Notes under the pieces: model-generated
Seen by the model: only the letters and a program-made list of their open reading frames with translations
Database searches by the model: none
Told to the model about the DNA's origin: nothing
Source of the DNA: an uncultured bacterium
GTDB taxonomy: Bacteria; Zixibacteria; MSB-5A5; CAIYYT01
Length of the DNA: 37,220 bases
NCBI GenBank assembly: GCA_903930455.1
Contig: CAIYYT010000004.1
Span: forward strand, 1 to 37,220
Reading direction: 5' to 3'
Shown: piece by piece, positions 1 to 7,986 of the stretch
How positions within the stretch are numbered: the first letter of the stretch is position 1
Layout of the letters: each line of letters starts with the position of its first letter
Program-made: the position numbers and the translations under genes

Positions 1-680
1 GCCCAAAGACCGTATCCGCGAACGCCGAACATTCTCATCAGTTTGTGAGGTGAGTAATCGGCGAGTTGATCGAGAGTGTAGATCCCGACGGAATTGAGTT
101 TGCGTGCGGTTGGTTCGGCAATTCCCCAGGCTTCGGTAAGAGTGCGCGACTCCAGGTACTCGCGCATGTTGTCACTCTGGAGTATCAATAGTTTGCCCTT
201 ATCGCAAATATCCGAGGCGAATTTCGCCAACCACCTGGTTGACCCGATGCCGACCGAATTGCTCAACCAGTCTCCCACCTCGCAAAACACTCTGGTCTTT
301 ATCTCCGCGGCGATGGCTGCCGCTCTTTCAAATGAAGGCGCATAACCTGTCAGGCTGACAAATGCCTCGTCAATAGAGTATGGCTCAACGTCGTCCGAGT
401 ATTGTTTGAGAATGTCAAACACCTTCCGTGTGGTAGAGCGGTATTTCGGCGGGTCAACCTCCAGCAAGACGACTTCGGGGCAAAGCTTCCGGGCCTCGGA
501 TATCCGGCAACCGGTCTTGATCCCAATGGCTTTTGCCTCTCTGGATGATGCAATAATACATCCACGAGTACCCATGGTTGCGCAGACTCCGACCGGTCTG
601 CCTCGCAGTGACGGATTGACCTGCTGTTCCACACTCGCGAAATAGGAATTCATGTCAAGATGTAGAACGATTCTTCGCAT
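1..680 (-). CDS. dinB: Y-family DNA polymerase (Pol IV/DinB type), 3' end cut off by the window edge
   Basis: Translesion DNA polymerase of the Y family, which copies past damaged template bases. Reading the minus strand from the ATG at 680-678 gives 226 residues with no stop before the window edge. The N-terminus has the palm motif LHLDMNSYFASVEQQ (metal-binding D9). YSIDEAF at residues 101-107 supplies the catalytic D104/E105 pair, followed by the NSVGIGSTRWLAKFAS region and a helix-hairpin-helix-like stretch (AWGIAEPTARKLNSVG). Only the little-finger domain and C-terminus are missing. GGTGAG lies just before the start. The family is clear; whether the protein is DinB proper or a UmuC-like relative cannot be settled without the C-terminus. 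The gene lies alone here, and no SOS box was recognised upstream. Confidence 0.93.
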   Translation of the reverse strand, partial: MRRIVLHLDMNSYFASVEQQVNPSLRGRPVGVCATMGTRGCIIASSREAKAIGIKTGCRISEARKLCPEVVLLEVDPPKYRSTTRKVFDILKQYSDDVEPYSIDEAFVSLTGYAPSFERAAAIAAEIKTRVFCEVGDWLSNSVGIGSTRWLAKFASDICDKGKLLILQSDNMREYLESRTLTEAWGIAEPTARKLNSVGIYTLDQLADYSPHKLMRMFGVRGYGLW

Positions 681-882
681 GGCTCACCACAAGTGATACG
701 CACAATGCTAACCGGCGCCTTGTGGGAGTCAATCGCTTTTGGAGAGGTTGGCAGATGGATTCTGTACCCAGCCCAGGCGTAACGCCGGGCGGGCTATGGC
801 GCTATTTCATCACGCAGCAAATCGGCATGAGTTATGAGGCTATCGGTTATTCCCGCACAAGCGGAATCCGTCGGGCAGAACT
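681..882. other. Intergenic region with short palindromes, no gene
   Basis: No credible reading frame. It holds the start region of dinB on the left, a GC-rich inverted stretch near 774-800, and the ATTCCCGC-type palindrome at 846-873. The lipoprotein gene to the right converges towards it on the same strand as dinB. Confidence 0.6.
846..873. repeat. Dispersed ATTCCCGC...GCGGAAT palindrome
   Basis: The core ATTCCCGCACAAGCGGAAT forms a short hairpin. It is the reverse-orientation counterpart of the palindrome at 23671-23700 (GATTCCTGCCTTCGCGGGAAT), which sits inside a coding region. The sequence matches the widespread bacterial short repeat whose consensus arms are ATTCCCGC/GCGGGAAT. This copy has lost one G in the right arm. 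Confidence 0.6.
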
Positions 883-1854
883 CTAGTTAATGACCGTTAC
901 ACCGCGTGCCTTAAGGGTTGAAATCTGTGTCCCTAGCGCCTTCTGCGAAAGCGGATTGCCGCTGATATAGAGCGTGTCGGTCCCCGCGAAGGCAAGGTTG
1001 CTAGCAAGTATGTTCAGATCGGAGACGTTGTTGTTTCGCAGATCAAGCAGGTGAATGCGATAGTTCGAAGCCAAAGCCGAGAGATCGCTGACATGATTGT
1101 CGCGCAGCAAGAGAATGCCTACATTGACGTTGCTAGTCAGAGGTGTGATATCGGTAATGTTATTGACATTCAGTTGCAGGTTGTAGATCTTGTGTATGCT
1201 GCTGAACGGCGTGAGATCAGATATGGCGTTATTCGACAGATAGGCTGATGTGAGTTCGGGACAGTATTCAAGCCCGGAGAGAGAAGAGATATCCCTTTCA
1301 TTGGCATCGATAACCGCCAGAGTCATCACGTCGGAACGATACAACTGCCCAGAGTCCACGCCGATGGCTGCCCGGACGACCTGATCGAGAGCGGAATCGG
1401 GAAAGGACACAGGAAAATTGTTGAAGCAGGTGGCCGGACCGCAAGTGGAGATATTCGGGCAGTTGTTGGCTTCATCACAGGTCTTTAGTGCGAAGTAATA
1501 GGTCGAGTCTTCTTTCAATCCGCGGACTTCAAAAGTCTCGGCGCTGCCGGCAACTCTAGGGGAAGGCTCGCCAGTTACCTGAGTTGTACTATCCCAGTTG
1601 GCAAGCGTGATCGAGGACTTGCTGTAACGAATGTCGTAGGTCGCGGCCGTGCCCCGATCGGCATCGTCACCGGTGGCAGTCCATGCGAGCGTGACCGAGC
1701 TATCTGATACACTGGCCGCGTGAAAATCCAAAATGACGTAGGGCATGTTGCCGTCGTCGCCGTCTGAAGTCCCTCCCTTTTTGGAACATGAGGAGACAGC
1801 GAGCAGGAAAAGACAAAGAACTGAGAAGACAATGGCAAAACACCTTGGGAACAC
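883..1854 (-). CDS. Surface lipoprotein with FN3-like domain and internalin-type leucine-rich repeats
   Basis: A 323-residue exported lipoprotein. The signal peptide ends in a lipobox LAVSSC with the lipid-anchored cysteine at residue 23. Residues about 40-140 look like a fibronectin type III domain (SVTLAWTATGDD, YDIRYS, TYYFALKTCDEANN). Residues about 180-310 hold internalin-like leucine-rich repeats (LTSAYLSNNAISDLTPF, LQLNVNNITDITPL, LLLRDNHVSDLSAL, LLDLRNNNVSDLNIL) and end in the usual cap (NPLS...ISTLKARGVTVIN). The start is GTG at 1854-1852, preceded by a strong AAAGGAGGT Shine-Dalgarno sequence. It is probably a cell-surface protein for protein or ligand binding; the partner is unknown. 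The gene is monocistronic. Confidence 0.88.
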   Translation of the reverse strand: MFPRCFAIVFSVLCLFLLAVSSCSKKGGTSDGDDGNMPYVILDFHAASVSDSSVTLAWTATGDDADRGTAATYDIRYSKSSITLANWDSTTQVTGEPSPRVAGSAETFEVRGLKEDSTYYFALKTCDEANNCPNISTCGPATCFNNFPVSFPDSALDQVVRAAIGVDSGQLYRSDVMTLAVIDANERDISSLSGLEYCPELTSAYLSNNAISDLTPFSSIHKIYNLQLNVNNITDITPLTSNVNVGILLLRDNHVSDLSALASNYRIHLLDLRNNNVSDLNILASNLAFAGTDTLYISGNPLSQKALGTQISTLKARGVTVIN

Positions 1855-1972
1855 AGAAGACCTCCTTTATGTTCACATAAAGTAATATAGCTTCTGTCCC
1901 TACGTGAAGCAAGTGCTCAATTCACAAATCCGGACCTCGGGTTGAGAGTTGGAACTCAACACAGTTTCGTAG

Positions 1973-1995
1973 GTTAGGAGCTTTGCGCTCCTGAC
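1973..1995. repeat. Dispersed hairpin GTTAGGAGC...GCTCCTGAC
   Basis: Nine-base arms GTTAGGAGC and GCTCCTGAC (one mismatch) around TTTGC. The same sequence family recurs at 36044-36066 with perfect arms. It lies in the 1855-2250 intergenic region, which contains no other recognised gene. Confidence 0.6.
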
Positions 1996-2250
1996 ATAAA
2001 GTCAATCGGGTCAGGTGCTCAAGGCCTCTGACATGCATAACTGTATCAATTTGTACATCGCCTGTCCATTCTGTTGACTCCATTGTACAAAAGATGGAAT
2101 GTATCAATCCGGGAGCGAGCGAGATCACGCAACTTGCCCGGGAGTATGTGAAACAGCCGAATGATGTCAGGAGGGGAGCGGGCTCTTGGCTTTCGGCTTC
2201 AGAACAAATTCGTTTGTGTTCACCAGAAGGCTTCTTTGACGAGGGTTGAT

Positions 2251-3588
2251 ATGATGAAAAACACAGTTTCCTATCTGGCGGCCGTTCTTATTTTCATCGC
2301 CTCCGGCTGCAGCGGTGACAAGGCAACTGATTCAACGCCGGGTACTGTTACGGACGACACCACTAGCACCTCAACCGGTTACTATTATCAGAGCGGCGGG
2401 ACTGCAATCAAGGCAAACCAGACCTATACGTCGAGTATTACCGATACGTCTGGTGTCCGTGTCACGAATGCCGGCACTCTTACTTTGACAAATTCGAAGA
2501 TCACGACGGGCGGCAACACTACCTCGGAAGACAGCAGTAGTTTTTATGGCCTCAACGCGGGCGTGCTGGCAACCTCCGGCAGCAAGATAACGCTCACAGG
2601 TTGTTCGATAACCACGAGCGGCACAGGCGCCAATGGTGTCTTCGCAACCGGTTCAGGAACATCGATTGTCCTCTCCCGTGACACGATAACTTGCACCAAA
2701 GACGGCGCGCATGGCGTAGATGCTACTATTGCCGGTTTGTTAACGCTCACCGACGTGATAATCAGTACCGCTGGTGCTCATGGCGCCGCCATTTCCACGG
2801 ATCGGGGCGGTGGAACGGTAACAGTCACGGGCGGCAGAGCCATCGCGTCAGGGCAGGACTCGCCCGGCATTTATTCGACGGGTACGATCACGGCTCACGA
2901 TGCGACAATTTCAGCCACCGGGTCAGAAGCCGCCGTGATAGAAGGGGCCAACTTCATAACCTTGACGAATACCGTTCTCTCGGGAGCGAAAGGTTCAAGA
3001 GATCGCGGGCTGATGATCTATCAAAGCATGTCTGGCGACGCGCAAGGGACGGAAGGGACCTTCACCATGACCGGTGGCTCGTTCAATTGGCCATCGACAA
3101 CCGGCCCCGCAATGTATGTTACGAACTCGACAGGAGTGATCACGCTCACGGGAGTGACCGTCAATAACAGCTCCGCTACACTTATCAAAGCTGGTGCTGA
3201 TCAGTGGGGTACGACTGGCTCGAACGGCGGTACTGTGATCTTCACCGCCGATGGTGAGACCTTGACCGGCAACATCGACCTTGACAGCTACAGCTCAATG
3301 ACGGCCTCGCTGAAGAACAGTTCATCCCTGACGGGCCATATTGACGCAGCCAATACGGCCAAAGCGATAGCTTTGACCCTGGATGCAACCAGCACCTGGA
3401 CGGTTACCGCAAATTCGTATCTGACAAGCCTGAGCGACGCTGGCGGGATTTCGGGTACATCCATTACCAACATCACCAGCAATGGCCACACTGTCTACTA
3501 TGACGCGAGCGCAACCGCAAGCAGTCCGCTTGGCGGCAAGACCTATACCCTAAATGGCGGGGGTTCTCTGACCCCGCAAACGAAGTAA
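2251..3588 (+). CDS. Lipoprotein with repetitive right-handed beta-helix-like adhesin body
   Basis: A secreted lipoprotein of about 445 residues. The preferred start is the ATG pair at 2251/2254 behind GAGGGT. It gives a normal signal peptide (MMKNTVSYLAAVLIFIASGC) with the lipobox cysteine at residue 20, whereas a longer reading from 2161 buries the signal peptide. The rest is rich in Ser, Thr, Gly and Asn and is built of degenerate strands such as LTLTNSKITTGG, ITLTGCSITTSG, LTLTDVIISTAG and ITLTNTVLSG, as in parallel beta-helix and pertactin-like passenger domains. There is no autotransporter barrel and no catalytic signature. A surface adhesin or polysaccharide-binding role is inference. 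It is transcribed away from the leucine-rich-repeat lipoprotein. Confidence 0.82.
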   Translation: MMKNTVSYLAAVLIFIASGCSGDKATDSTPGTVTDDTTSTSTGYYYQSGGTAIKANQTYTSSITDTSGVRVTNAGTLTLTNSKITTGGNTTSEDSSSFYGLNAGVLATSGSKITLTGCSITTSGTGANGVFATGSGTSIVLSRDTITCTKDGAHGVDATIAGLLTLTDVIISTAGAHGAAISTDRGGGTVTVTGGRAIASGQDSPGIYSTGTITAHDATISATGSEAAVIEGANFITLTNTVLSGAKGSRDRGLMIYQSMSGDAQGTEGTFTMTGGSFNWPSTTGPAMYVTNSTGVITLTGVTVNNSSATLIKAGADQWGTTGSNGGTVIFTADGETLTGNIDLDSYSSMTASLKNSSSLTGHIDAANTAKAIALTLDATSTWTVTANSYLTSLSDAGGISGTSITNITSNGHTVYYDASATASSPLGGKTYTLNGGGSLTPQTK

Positions 3589-3720
3589 GAGCTTCCTTTT
3601 CGCAGAACACTTGTCGATTTCTTGATATACAAATCCCTACTGGCAGCGGCAGGGGTTTTCATTTGACACGCTTATCGCGATGGATTATCGTTCGAGCGAT
3701 AGGACTGCGATCTCAGTGCC

Positions 3721-3785
3721 GTAGGTCAAGCCCACTTGGGGCTTGACGTTTCTGTGGAGTCACGCCGCGAGTCGGCGCGACCTAC
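3721..3785. repeat. 65-bp palindromic element, copy 1 (GTAGGTC...GACCTAC)
   Basis: The element begins GTAGGTC and ends GACCTAC. It contains two sub-hairpins: GTCAAGCCCACTTGGGGCTTGAC on the left and CACGCCGCGAGTCGGCG on the right. A second full copy lies at 6401-6466, a left half at 4425-4457, and a diverged relative with the same ends at 33768-33819. It looks like a REP- or MITE-like non-coding repeat. It sits 23 bases upstream of the methyltransferase start. Confidence 0.75.
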
Positions 3786-3808
3786 TCAGACCGAATAGGA
3801 TCGAAGCA

Positions 3809-4423
3809 GTGGACAACAAGAAACTCGTGCAAGCCGGATACAATGCTATCGCTGCGGAGTATTTAACCACGCGCACGGAGACATCAGAGGATGTGCAGTT
3901 GCTTGACGAACTGGTTGCGCTATTGTCAAAGGAAGCCAGAGTTCTTGATGCCGGTTGTGGCGCTGGTGTCCCGGTGACGAAAATCCTGAGCCAATTCTTC
4001 GCTGTTACGGGAGTCGATTTCGCTCAGACCCAGATTGAGATGGCTCGGCAACTGGTACCGGATGCAACGTTCATCTGCCATGACATTGTCGATTTGGACC
4101 TGCCTGACGGCTCCTTTGATGCCGTCTGCTCATACTATGCCATCATCCACATTCCGCGACAGGAGCATCCGAAACTATTGCTGAATTTCCATCGGATGCT
4201 GAAGCCCGGTGGTCTGGCACTTCTCTGTTTGGGCGCGAATGACATTGAACATGAGATCGAGGAGAACTATCACGGTTCCCCGATGTACTGGAGTCACTTT
4301 GACGCTAAGACCAACTTGAAGCTGATAGGGGAAGCCGGCTTTGAGATTATCCTCTCCAAGGCCGTGACCGATAGCACCTGTCCGACTTCCCAGCACCTCT
4401 TCGTCTTGGCGAGCAAGAAGTGA
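3809..4423 (+). CDS. Class I SAM-dependent methyltransferase
   Basis: A stand-alone Rossmann-fold methyltransferase of 204 residues. Motif I is VLDAGCGAGVPV (residues 45-56). It is followed by VTGVDFAQTQIEMAR (acidic residue for the ribose of SAM), the DLPDGSFDAVCSYYAIIHIP motif and the post-motif LKPGGLALL. The substrate cannot be predicted; the family includes small-molecule and lipid methyltransferases. The start is placed at GTG 3809 because the truncated paralogue at 6492 begins with ATG at exactly this point (MDNKKLVQAGYNAIAAEYL). The extra residues of a longer reading from 3743 are encoded by the palindromic element. The gene is followed by a half copy of that element. Confidence 0.88.
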   Translation: MDNKKLVQAGYNAIAAEYLTTRTETSEDVQLLDELVALLSKEARVLDAGCGAGVPVTKILSQFFAVTGVDFAQTQIEMARQLVPDATFICHDIVDLDLPDGSFDAVCSYYAIIHIPRQEHPKLLLNFHRMLKPGGLALLCLGANDIEHEIEENYHGSPMYWSHFDAKTNLKLIGEAGFEIILSKAVTDSTCPTSQHLFVLASKK

Positions 4424-4424
4424 A

Positions 4425-4457
4425 GTAGGTTCGGCCTACTCGGGGCTTGACGTTTCT
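4425..4457. repeat. Left half of the GTAGGTC palindromic element
   Basis: GTAGGTTCGGCCTACTCGGGGCTTGACGTTTCT matches the left half of the element at 3721-3785 and stops before the right hairpin. It starts one base after the methyltransferase stop codon. The same placement is seen after the M56 protease gene, where AGCAAGTGAA precedes the full copy. Confidence 0.6.
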
Positions 4458-4505
4458 TCCGGCAACTAATTGACTCACAACGCCGTACAGCGGCAATGCC
4501 TTAAA

Positions 4506-4565
4506 TGCTAAAATATTAGCAAATAGCTCTTGACAAACGGCCGTATAAATGCTAAATTATTAGCA
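4506..4565 (+). promoter_or_regulatory. Promoter with two TGCTAA-N4-TTAGCA operators upstream of blaI
   Basis: Two 16-base palindromes with identical arms, TGCTAA and TTAGCA, lie at 4506-4521 and 4550-4565. Between them is a -35 box TTGACA (4530-4535). After 17 bases a weak -10 TAAATT (4553-4558) falls inside the second palindrome. This is the arrangement expected of an autorepressed promoter: operator occupancy would cover both promoter boxes. The matching arms and the BlaI-family repressor gene just downstream make BlaI the obvious ligand. That assignment is inference. Confidence 0.75.
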
Positions 4566-4616
4566 GATAGGAATTGACTGGAACGATGAAGAGATCATCA
4601 CAACTGTGGCAAGACG

Positions 4617-5015
4617 ATGCAGAAACGTTCGTTTGAGCATTTGAGCCGCAGAGAGCGGCAGATCATGAATGTCATCTACCGCTTAGGAGAGGCCTTGGTT
4701 TCTGATGTCCGCGACAACATACCTGATCCTCCCAGCTATTCCGCAGTGAGGGCGTTGCTCGTACTGCTGGAGAGCAAAGGTCACTTGAAGCATAGGAAAG
4801 TGGGTCGTGCCTACCTGTACAAGCCGGTTGTCAGCCGTGACAAGACGCGACACTCAGCGCTGAAACAGTTGATGCACACCTTCTTTGACGGTTCAGCGGA
4901 AAATGTCATGGCCGCTTTGCTGGGTTCATCCGTGAAACTGTCTGAGGATGAACTGGAGAAAATAGAAAGACTCATCAAGCAGAAACGGGAGGGGAAAGAG
5001 AATGAATCTGTTTGA
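4617..5015 (+). CDS. blaI: BlaI/MecI/CopY-family transcriptional repressor
   Basis: A 132-residue winged-helix repressor of the penicillinase repressor family. The N-terminus (LSRRERQIMNVIYRLGEALVSDVRD) and YSAVRALLVLLESKGHL form the DNA-binding helices. Residues about 75-130 form the dimerisation part (SALKQLMHTFFDGSAENVMAALL). Members bind palindromic operators and are cleaved when the partner M56 membrane protease is activated. Its last 14 bases overlap the start of that protease gene, so the two are translationally coupled. No strong Shine-Dalgarno sequence precedes the ATG. Two operator-like palindromes lie about 50-110 bases upstream, suggesting autorepression. The inducing signal is unknown, and no beta-lactamase gene is in the window. 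Confidence 0.9.
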   Translation: MQKRSFEHLSRRERQIMNVIYRLGEALVSDVRDNIPDPPSYSAVRALLVLLESKGHLKHRKVGRAYLYKPVVSRDKTRHSALKQLMHTFFDGSAENVMAALLGSSVKLSEDELEKIERLIKQKREGKENESV

Positions 5016-6399
5016 GACTATCGTTGGGTTGGCCGGAACCTCGGAGACAACAGTATTGCTGGTTCTCGGCTTCCTCAAAGTCACGATTCTTCTCGGCCTG
5101 GCGCTTCTGGTGAGGAGACTCTTGTCACAAGCACACCCGGATAGACGGCACTTGCTTATGCGGATAGCGCTGGCAACGGCGGTAGTGCTGCCGTTGATGT
5201 CGTTCGCGTTGCCGACATACAGTCTCCACCTATTTGACACCGTACTGTCGTCTGCAGGGTATACCGTTCCCAGCTTGGTCACCACGACCTCCGCTAGCGG
5301 CCGGTTGTCCACAGATGCGGTCGTGGGTTTTCCATGGATGGGATATTTGGTACTGATTTGGATTGTAGGGGTTTTGACGATCCTGACCCGTCTTGGGTAC
5401 GGTTTGGTACTGAGATCAAGAATCCTGCGTCAATCTCAGCCTTTCGAAGTTGATGAGGGATTGAGGCTCGCGAGCCAGCTATCCGAAGAACTCAAGATCC
5501 GAAAGCCCGTTCGGCTGGCAGTATCGTCAGCGGTAGGTGGCCCAGTCGCCTGGAGCTTCATGAAGCCGACCGTGATCTTGCCCGCTGCGTCACTCACTTG
5601 GAGTCTAAGTAATCTGAGACTGGCGTTGGCGCACGAGCTCAGTCATGTCAAGCGCCGCGACGATGTCTGGATGCTCGTCGGGTCTCTCGCCACCGCTCTC
5701 CATTGGTACAATCCTCTTGTCTGGCTGGTTCGAGACGGGTTGACTCTCGAGGCCGACAACGTGTGTGACGGTTACGTCGTTAACTCTGGCGCTGATTCGA
5801 CAATTTATGCCAGCTTCATGTTGGCCATGGCGCGTGAGTGTATTGCGATCAGAACACCCGTCGCGATTGGTTCAGAAATCATTGGCAAGAAGCAATTGGA
5901 GGTAAGGATCATGTCCATTCAGAACGGTGGTATTCGCTCTCACCAAGTGAGGCGATCCCTGGTCAGATTAGCGTGGGTATTGGCCCTGTCTGTCAGTATT
6001 CCGGTGGCGGCGATGCAACTCGCCGGCGGGTCTGATACAACCAAGAACTCGACGGAAGCGAAGACGCAGCAAAATCCGTCCCCCGATTCGTTCGTTGGTG
6101 CGGATTCTGTGCCTGTGCCGATCCACATGGAGAGACCAGTCTATCCAGACTCAGCAATGAAGGTTGGGCTCGAAGGGAGCGTTTGGGTTCAGGTTCTGGT
6201 AGACAAAGCCGGAAACGCCGCCGATGTCAAGATCAACAAGACGTCCGGTCACGAATTCTTTGATCGGTCAGCTCTCGATGCGGCCAAGAAGACCACTTGG
6301 AAACCGGCTGTGCAAGATGGCCGAAAAGTTGCAGTTTGGGTTAAATACGAGATTGCGTTCCAACTGAAGGCCGAGGGTTCTGGCACGAAGAGCAAGTGA
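5002..6399 (+). CDS. BlaR1/MecR1-type M56 metalloprotease with C-terminal TonB domain
   Basis: A membrane-bound zinc protease, the likely sensor partner of the upstream BlaI repressor. It is 465 residues long. Hydrophobic segments lie near 19-40, 52-70, 111-138 and 320-340. The cytoplasmic loop carries the zinc-protease motif HELSH (211-215) and a downstream LEADNVCD (249-256) that can supply the third ligand. Residues about 372-456 form a TonB C-terminal domain (RPVYPDSAMKVGLEGSVWVQ, SGHEFFDRSALDAAKKTTW, WVKYEIAFQL). That domain replaces the penicillin-binding sensor of classical BlaR1. GGAGGGG precedes the ATG. The architecture suggests that the periplasmic TonB-like domain contacts an envelope protein or peptidoglycan. 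What it senses is unknown. Confidence 0.9.
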   Translation: MNLFETIVGLAGTSETTVLLVLGFLKVTILLGLALLVRRLLSQAHPDRRHLLMRIALATAVVLPLMSFALPTYSLHLFDTVLSSAGYTVPSLVTTTSASGRLSTDAVVGFPWMGYLVLIWIVGVLTILTRLGYGLVLRSRILRQSQPFEVDEGLRLASQLSEELKIRKPVRLAVSSAVGGPVAWSFMKPTVILPAASLTWSLSNLRLALAHELSHVKRRDDVWMLVGSLATALHWYNPLVWLVRDGLTLEADNVCDGYVVNSGADSTIYASFMLAMARECIAIRTPVAIGSEIIGKKQLEVRIMSIQNGGIRSHQVRRSLVRLAWVLALSVSIPVAAMQLAGGSDTTKNSTEAKTQQNPSPDSFVGADSVPVPIHMERPVYPDSAMKVGLEGSVWVQVLVDKAGNAADVKINKTSGHEFFDRSALDAAKKTTWKPAVQDGRKVAVWVKYEIAFQLKAEGSGTKSK

Positions 6400-6400
6400 A

Positions 6401-6466
6401 GTAGGTCAAAGGCCACTTGGGGCTTGACTTTCCCGCAGCGTGACGCCGCGAGTCGGCGTGACCTAC
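6401..6466. repeat. 66-bp palindromic element, copy 2
   Basis: GTAGGTCAAAGGCCACTTGG...GACGCCGCGAGTCGGCGTGACCTAC, closely matching the copy at 3721-3785. It begins two bases after the M56 protease stop codon and ends 25 bases before the truncated methyltransferase copy, mirroring the spacing of copy 1 to the intact methyltransferase. Confidence 0.75.
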
Positions 6467-6491
6467 GAGGTTGTGTGGAGTGGATCAAACA

Positions 6492-6620
6492 ATGGACAAC
6501 AAGAAACTCGTACAAGCCGGTTACAACGCCATCGCAGCCGAGTATTTGACCACGCGCTCGGAAACATCAGAGGATGCGTTGTTGCTTCAGGAACTGGTTG
6601 CGCGATTGCTCAAGGGAGCG
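6492..6620 (+). pseudogene. Truncated duplicate of the SAM methyltransferase (first ~43 codons)
   Basis: From ATG 6492 the sequence encodes MDNKKLVQAGYNAIAAEYLT and continues to about LVARLLKGA, nearly identical to the N-terminus of the intact gene at 3809-4423. Homology stops near 6620, before motif I. The reading frame then runs on antisense to the double-receiver gene and has no meaning there. Upstream it keeps the same palindromic element at the same distance, so element and gene start were duplicated together. The copy has no SAM-binding site and should be inactive. Confidence 0.8.
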
Positions 6621-6668
6621 ATACGCTGTCGATCGACATTGAACATAGGTGGTAATGGCATATCTCGG

Positions 6669-7532
6669 TCAGGGCCGTCTCCCACAGGCCACTTTAACCT
6701 TGTGCACGATATCAACGTTGCTCAGTGGCCGATCGATCAGACCGAACCCGCCCGCCGAGCGGATATCATCGTCTGTCATGCGAGCTATCGAATCGTTGAG
6801 GAACAAGAATGGCACTGCGGAAGTGATCCCCTGCGCCTCCATCATCAGATCCAAGCCCGTCATGTCTTCGAGCACCAATTCCGAAATAACCAGCCTGACA
6901 CTTTTCCCCGCCAGCACGCTCAGTGCCTGAGCGCCGGCGTTGGCGGCGATGATTTCAAAGCCCGCCGTGCTCAAGGTTCGGACCAGCATCGACCTCTGCA
7001 AGTCGTCTTCAAACACAACCAGAACCACCCCCTTGGTTCGCTCAAACACGCGGTGCACACGACTCAAGAGAGACTCGGCATTGAAGGGTTTTGACAAGAA
7101 GTCTGCGGCGCCCAGTTCAATGGCACGGGAAACCTTGTCCTGATGCGAGCAACAGGAAGAGACAATGGCGGGAATGTGACCAAAGCGGAGATTCTCCTTG
7201 AGAAACTCCAGCAGTGAGAAACCATCTTCATCTGGCATGCGCAGATCGGTGATGACGAGGCTGATATCGGAATCTGATTGCAGCAAGGCCTTTCCTTCTC
7301 TCACAGTCGTAGCTACGTGAACTTTGAAACCGTCGCTCACGAGAATATGACTCGCCAGTTCCAGGGCCGACTGCTCATCGTCGATGATGAGAATAGTCCT
7401 GGCGGCGACGCTATCCAGAACACGTTTGCGGTCGATGGAAGCCCGTCGACTCTGCTGGCTACCTTCCTTGCCGAGCTGGACAAGCAGCATCTTGCGATAG
7501 AAGGATTTCATTTTGCTTCCTGCTGTGGGCAT
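6669..7532 (-). CDS. Double receiver-domain (REC-REC) response regulator
   Basis: A 287-residue cytoplasmic signalling protein with two CheY-like domains and no output domain. The first (about 45-165) is complete: acidic pair D51/D52, phosphoacceptor D96 in VITDLRMPDEDG, and lysine K148 in FLSKPF. The second (about 168-285) is degenerate: the acceptor position is E218 (VISELVLEDMTG) and the lysine is R268 (IDRPLS), so it should not be phosphorylated normally. It may act as a phosphomimetic or binding module. The start may be ATG 7532 or the internal ATG at 7511, which has AGGA upstream. No histidine kinase is adjacent. The 3' end abuts the truncated methyltransferase. Confidence 0.85.
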   Translation of the reverse strand: MPTAGSKMKSFYRKMLLVQLGKEGSQQSRRASIDRKRVLDSVAARTILIIDDEQSALELASHILVSDGFKVHVATTVREGKALLQSDSDISLVITDLRMPDEDGFSLLEFLKENLRFGHIPAIVSSCCSHQDKVSRAIELGAADFLSKPFNAESLLSRVHRVFERTKGVVLVVFEDDLQRSMLVRTLSTAGFEIIAANAGAQALSVLAGKSVRLVISELVLEDMTGLDLMMEAQGITSAVPFLFLNDSIARMTDDDIRSAGGFGLIDRPLSNVDIVHKVKVACGRRP

Positions 7533-7986
7533 TGTTGTTTGCTCCCGCTTTTATCCGCGCCAATATTGCCGTACATATCAACTACGGCTGGCATTGCTGC
7601 ACGTTTGGCAGTTTCCCGCCGCTCTTCACCATATCGACTTCATCACTGTCAAAAGCTGTCAGTAGTCGCCCAAAACACTCCGAATTGTCAAGAACATATC
7701 AAAATCAGGTAACTCATGGCAATCGCATCAGTTAACCGGTTATGATCGTCGTATTGTTCAAGAATAGTCTCGTGGAGTACCCCCTTGGAGAAACATAATC
7801 CATCCGCCCTGGTGTTTAGCTCTTGAAAGCGCGCAGATCGCTCAGATGACACCGGGAAGAAAAAGACAGGAACATCGAGAGCTGCGGTTTCGTTTTTCGA
7901 GTCTCTCCGGCTATCGCATCATCGCCAACGGGAATCCACATTGCATTCGTATATACTGGCAAACTCTCGAAAGGAGATATTTCATC
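7533..7986. other. Intergenic region, no gene recognised
   Basis: About 450 bases between the divergently transcribed double-receiver gene and the VOC gene remnant. The short reading frames here are antisense extensions with no recognisable content. A good ribosome-binding site (GAAAGGAGATATTTCATC) lies at the right end, in front of the VOC start. Confidence 0.5.

Noticed and set aside
1922-2128. 68-codon minus-strand frame upstream of the beta-helix lipoprotein
   Set aside because: It overlaps a dispersed hairpin and shows no coding character or ribosome-binding site.
6471-7094. 207-codon plus-strand reading frame beginning with the methyltransferase N-terminus
   Set aside because: Only the first ~43 codons are homologous to the methyltransferase; the remainder is antisense to the double-receiver gene, which has clear domain motifs.
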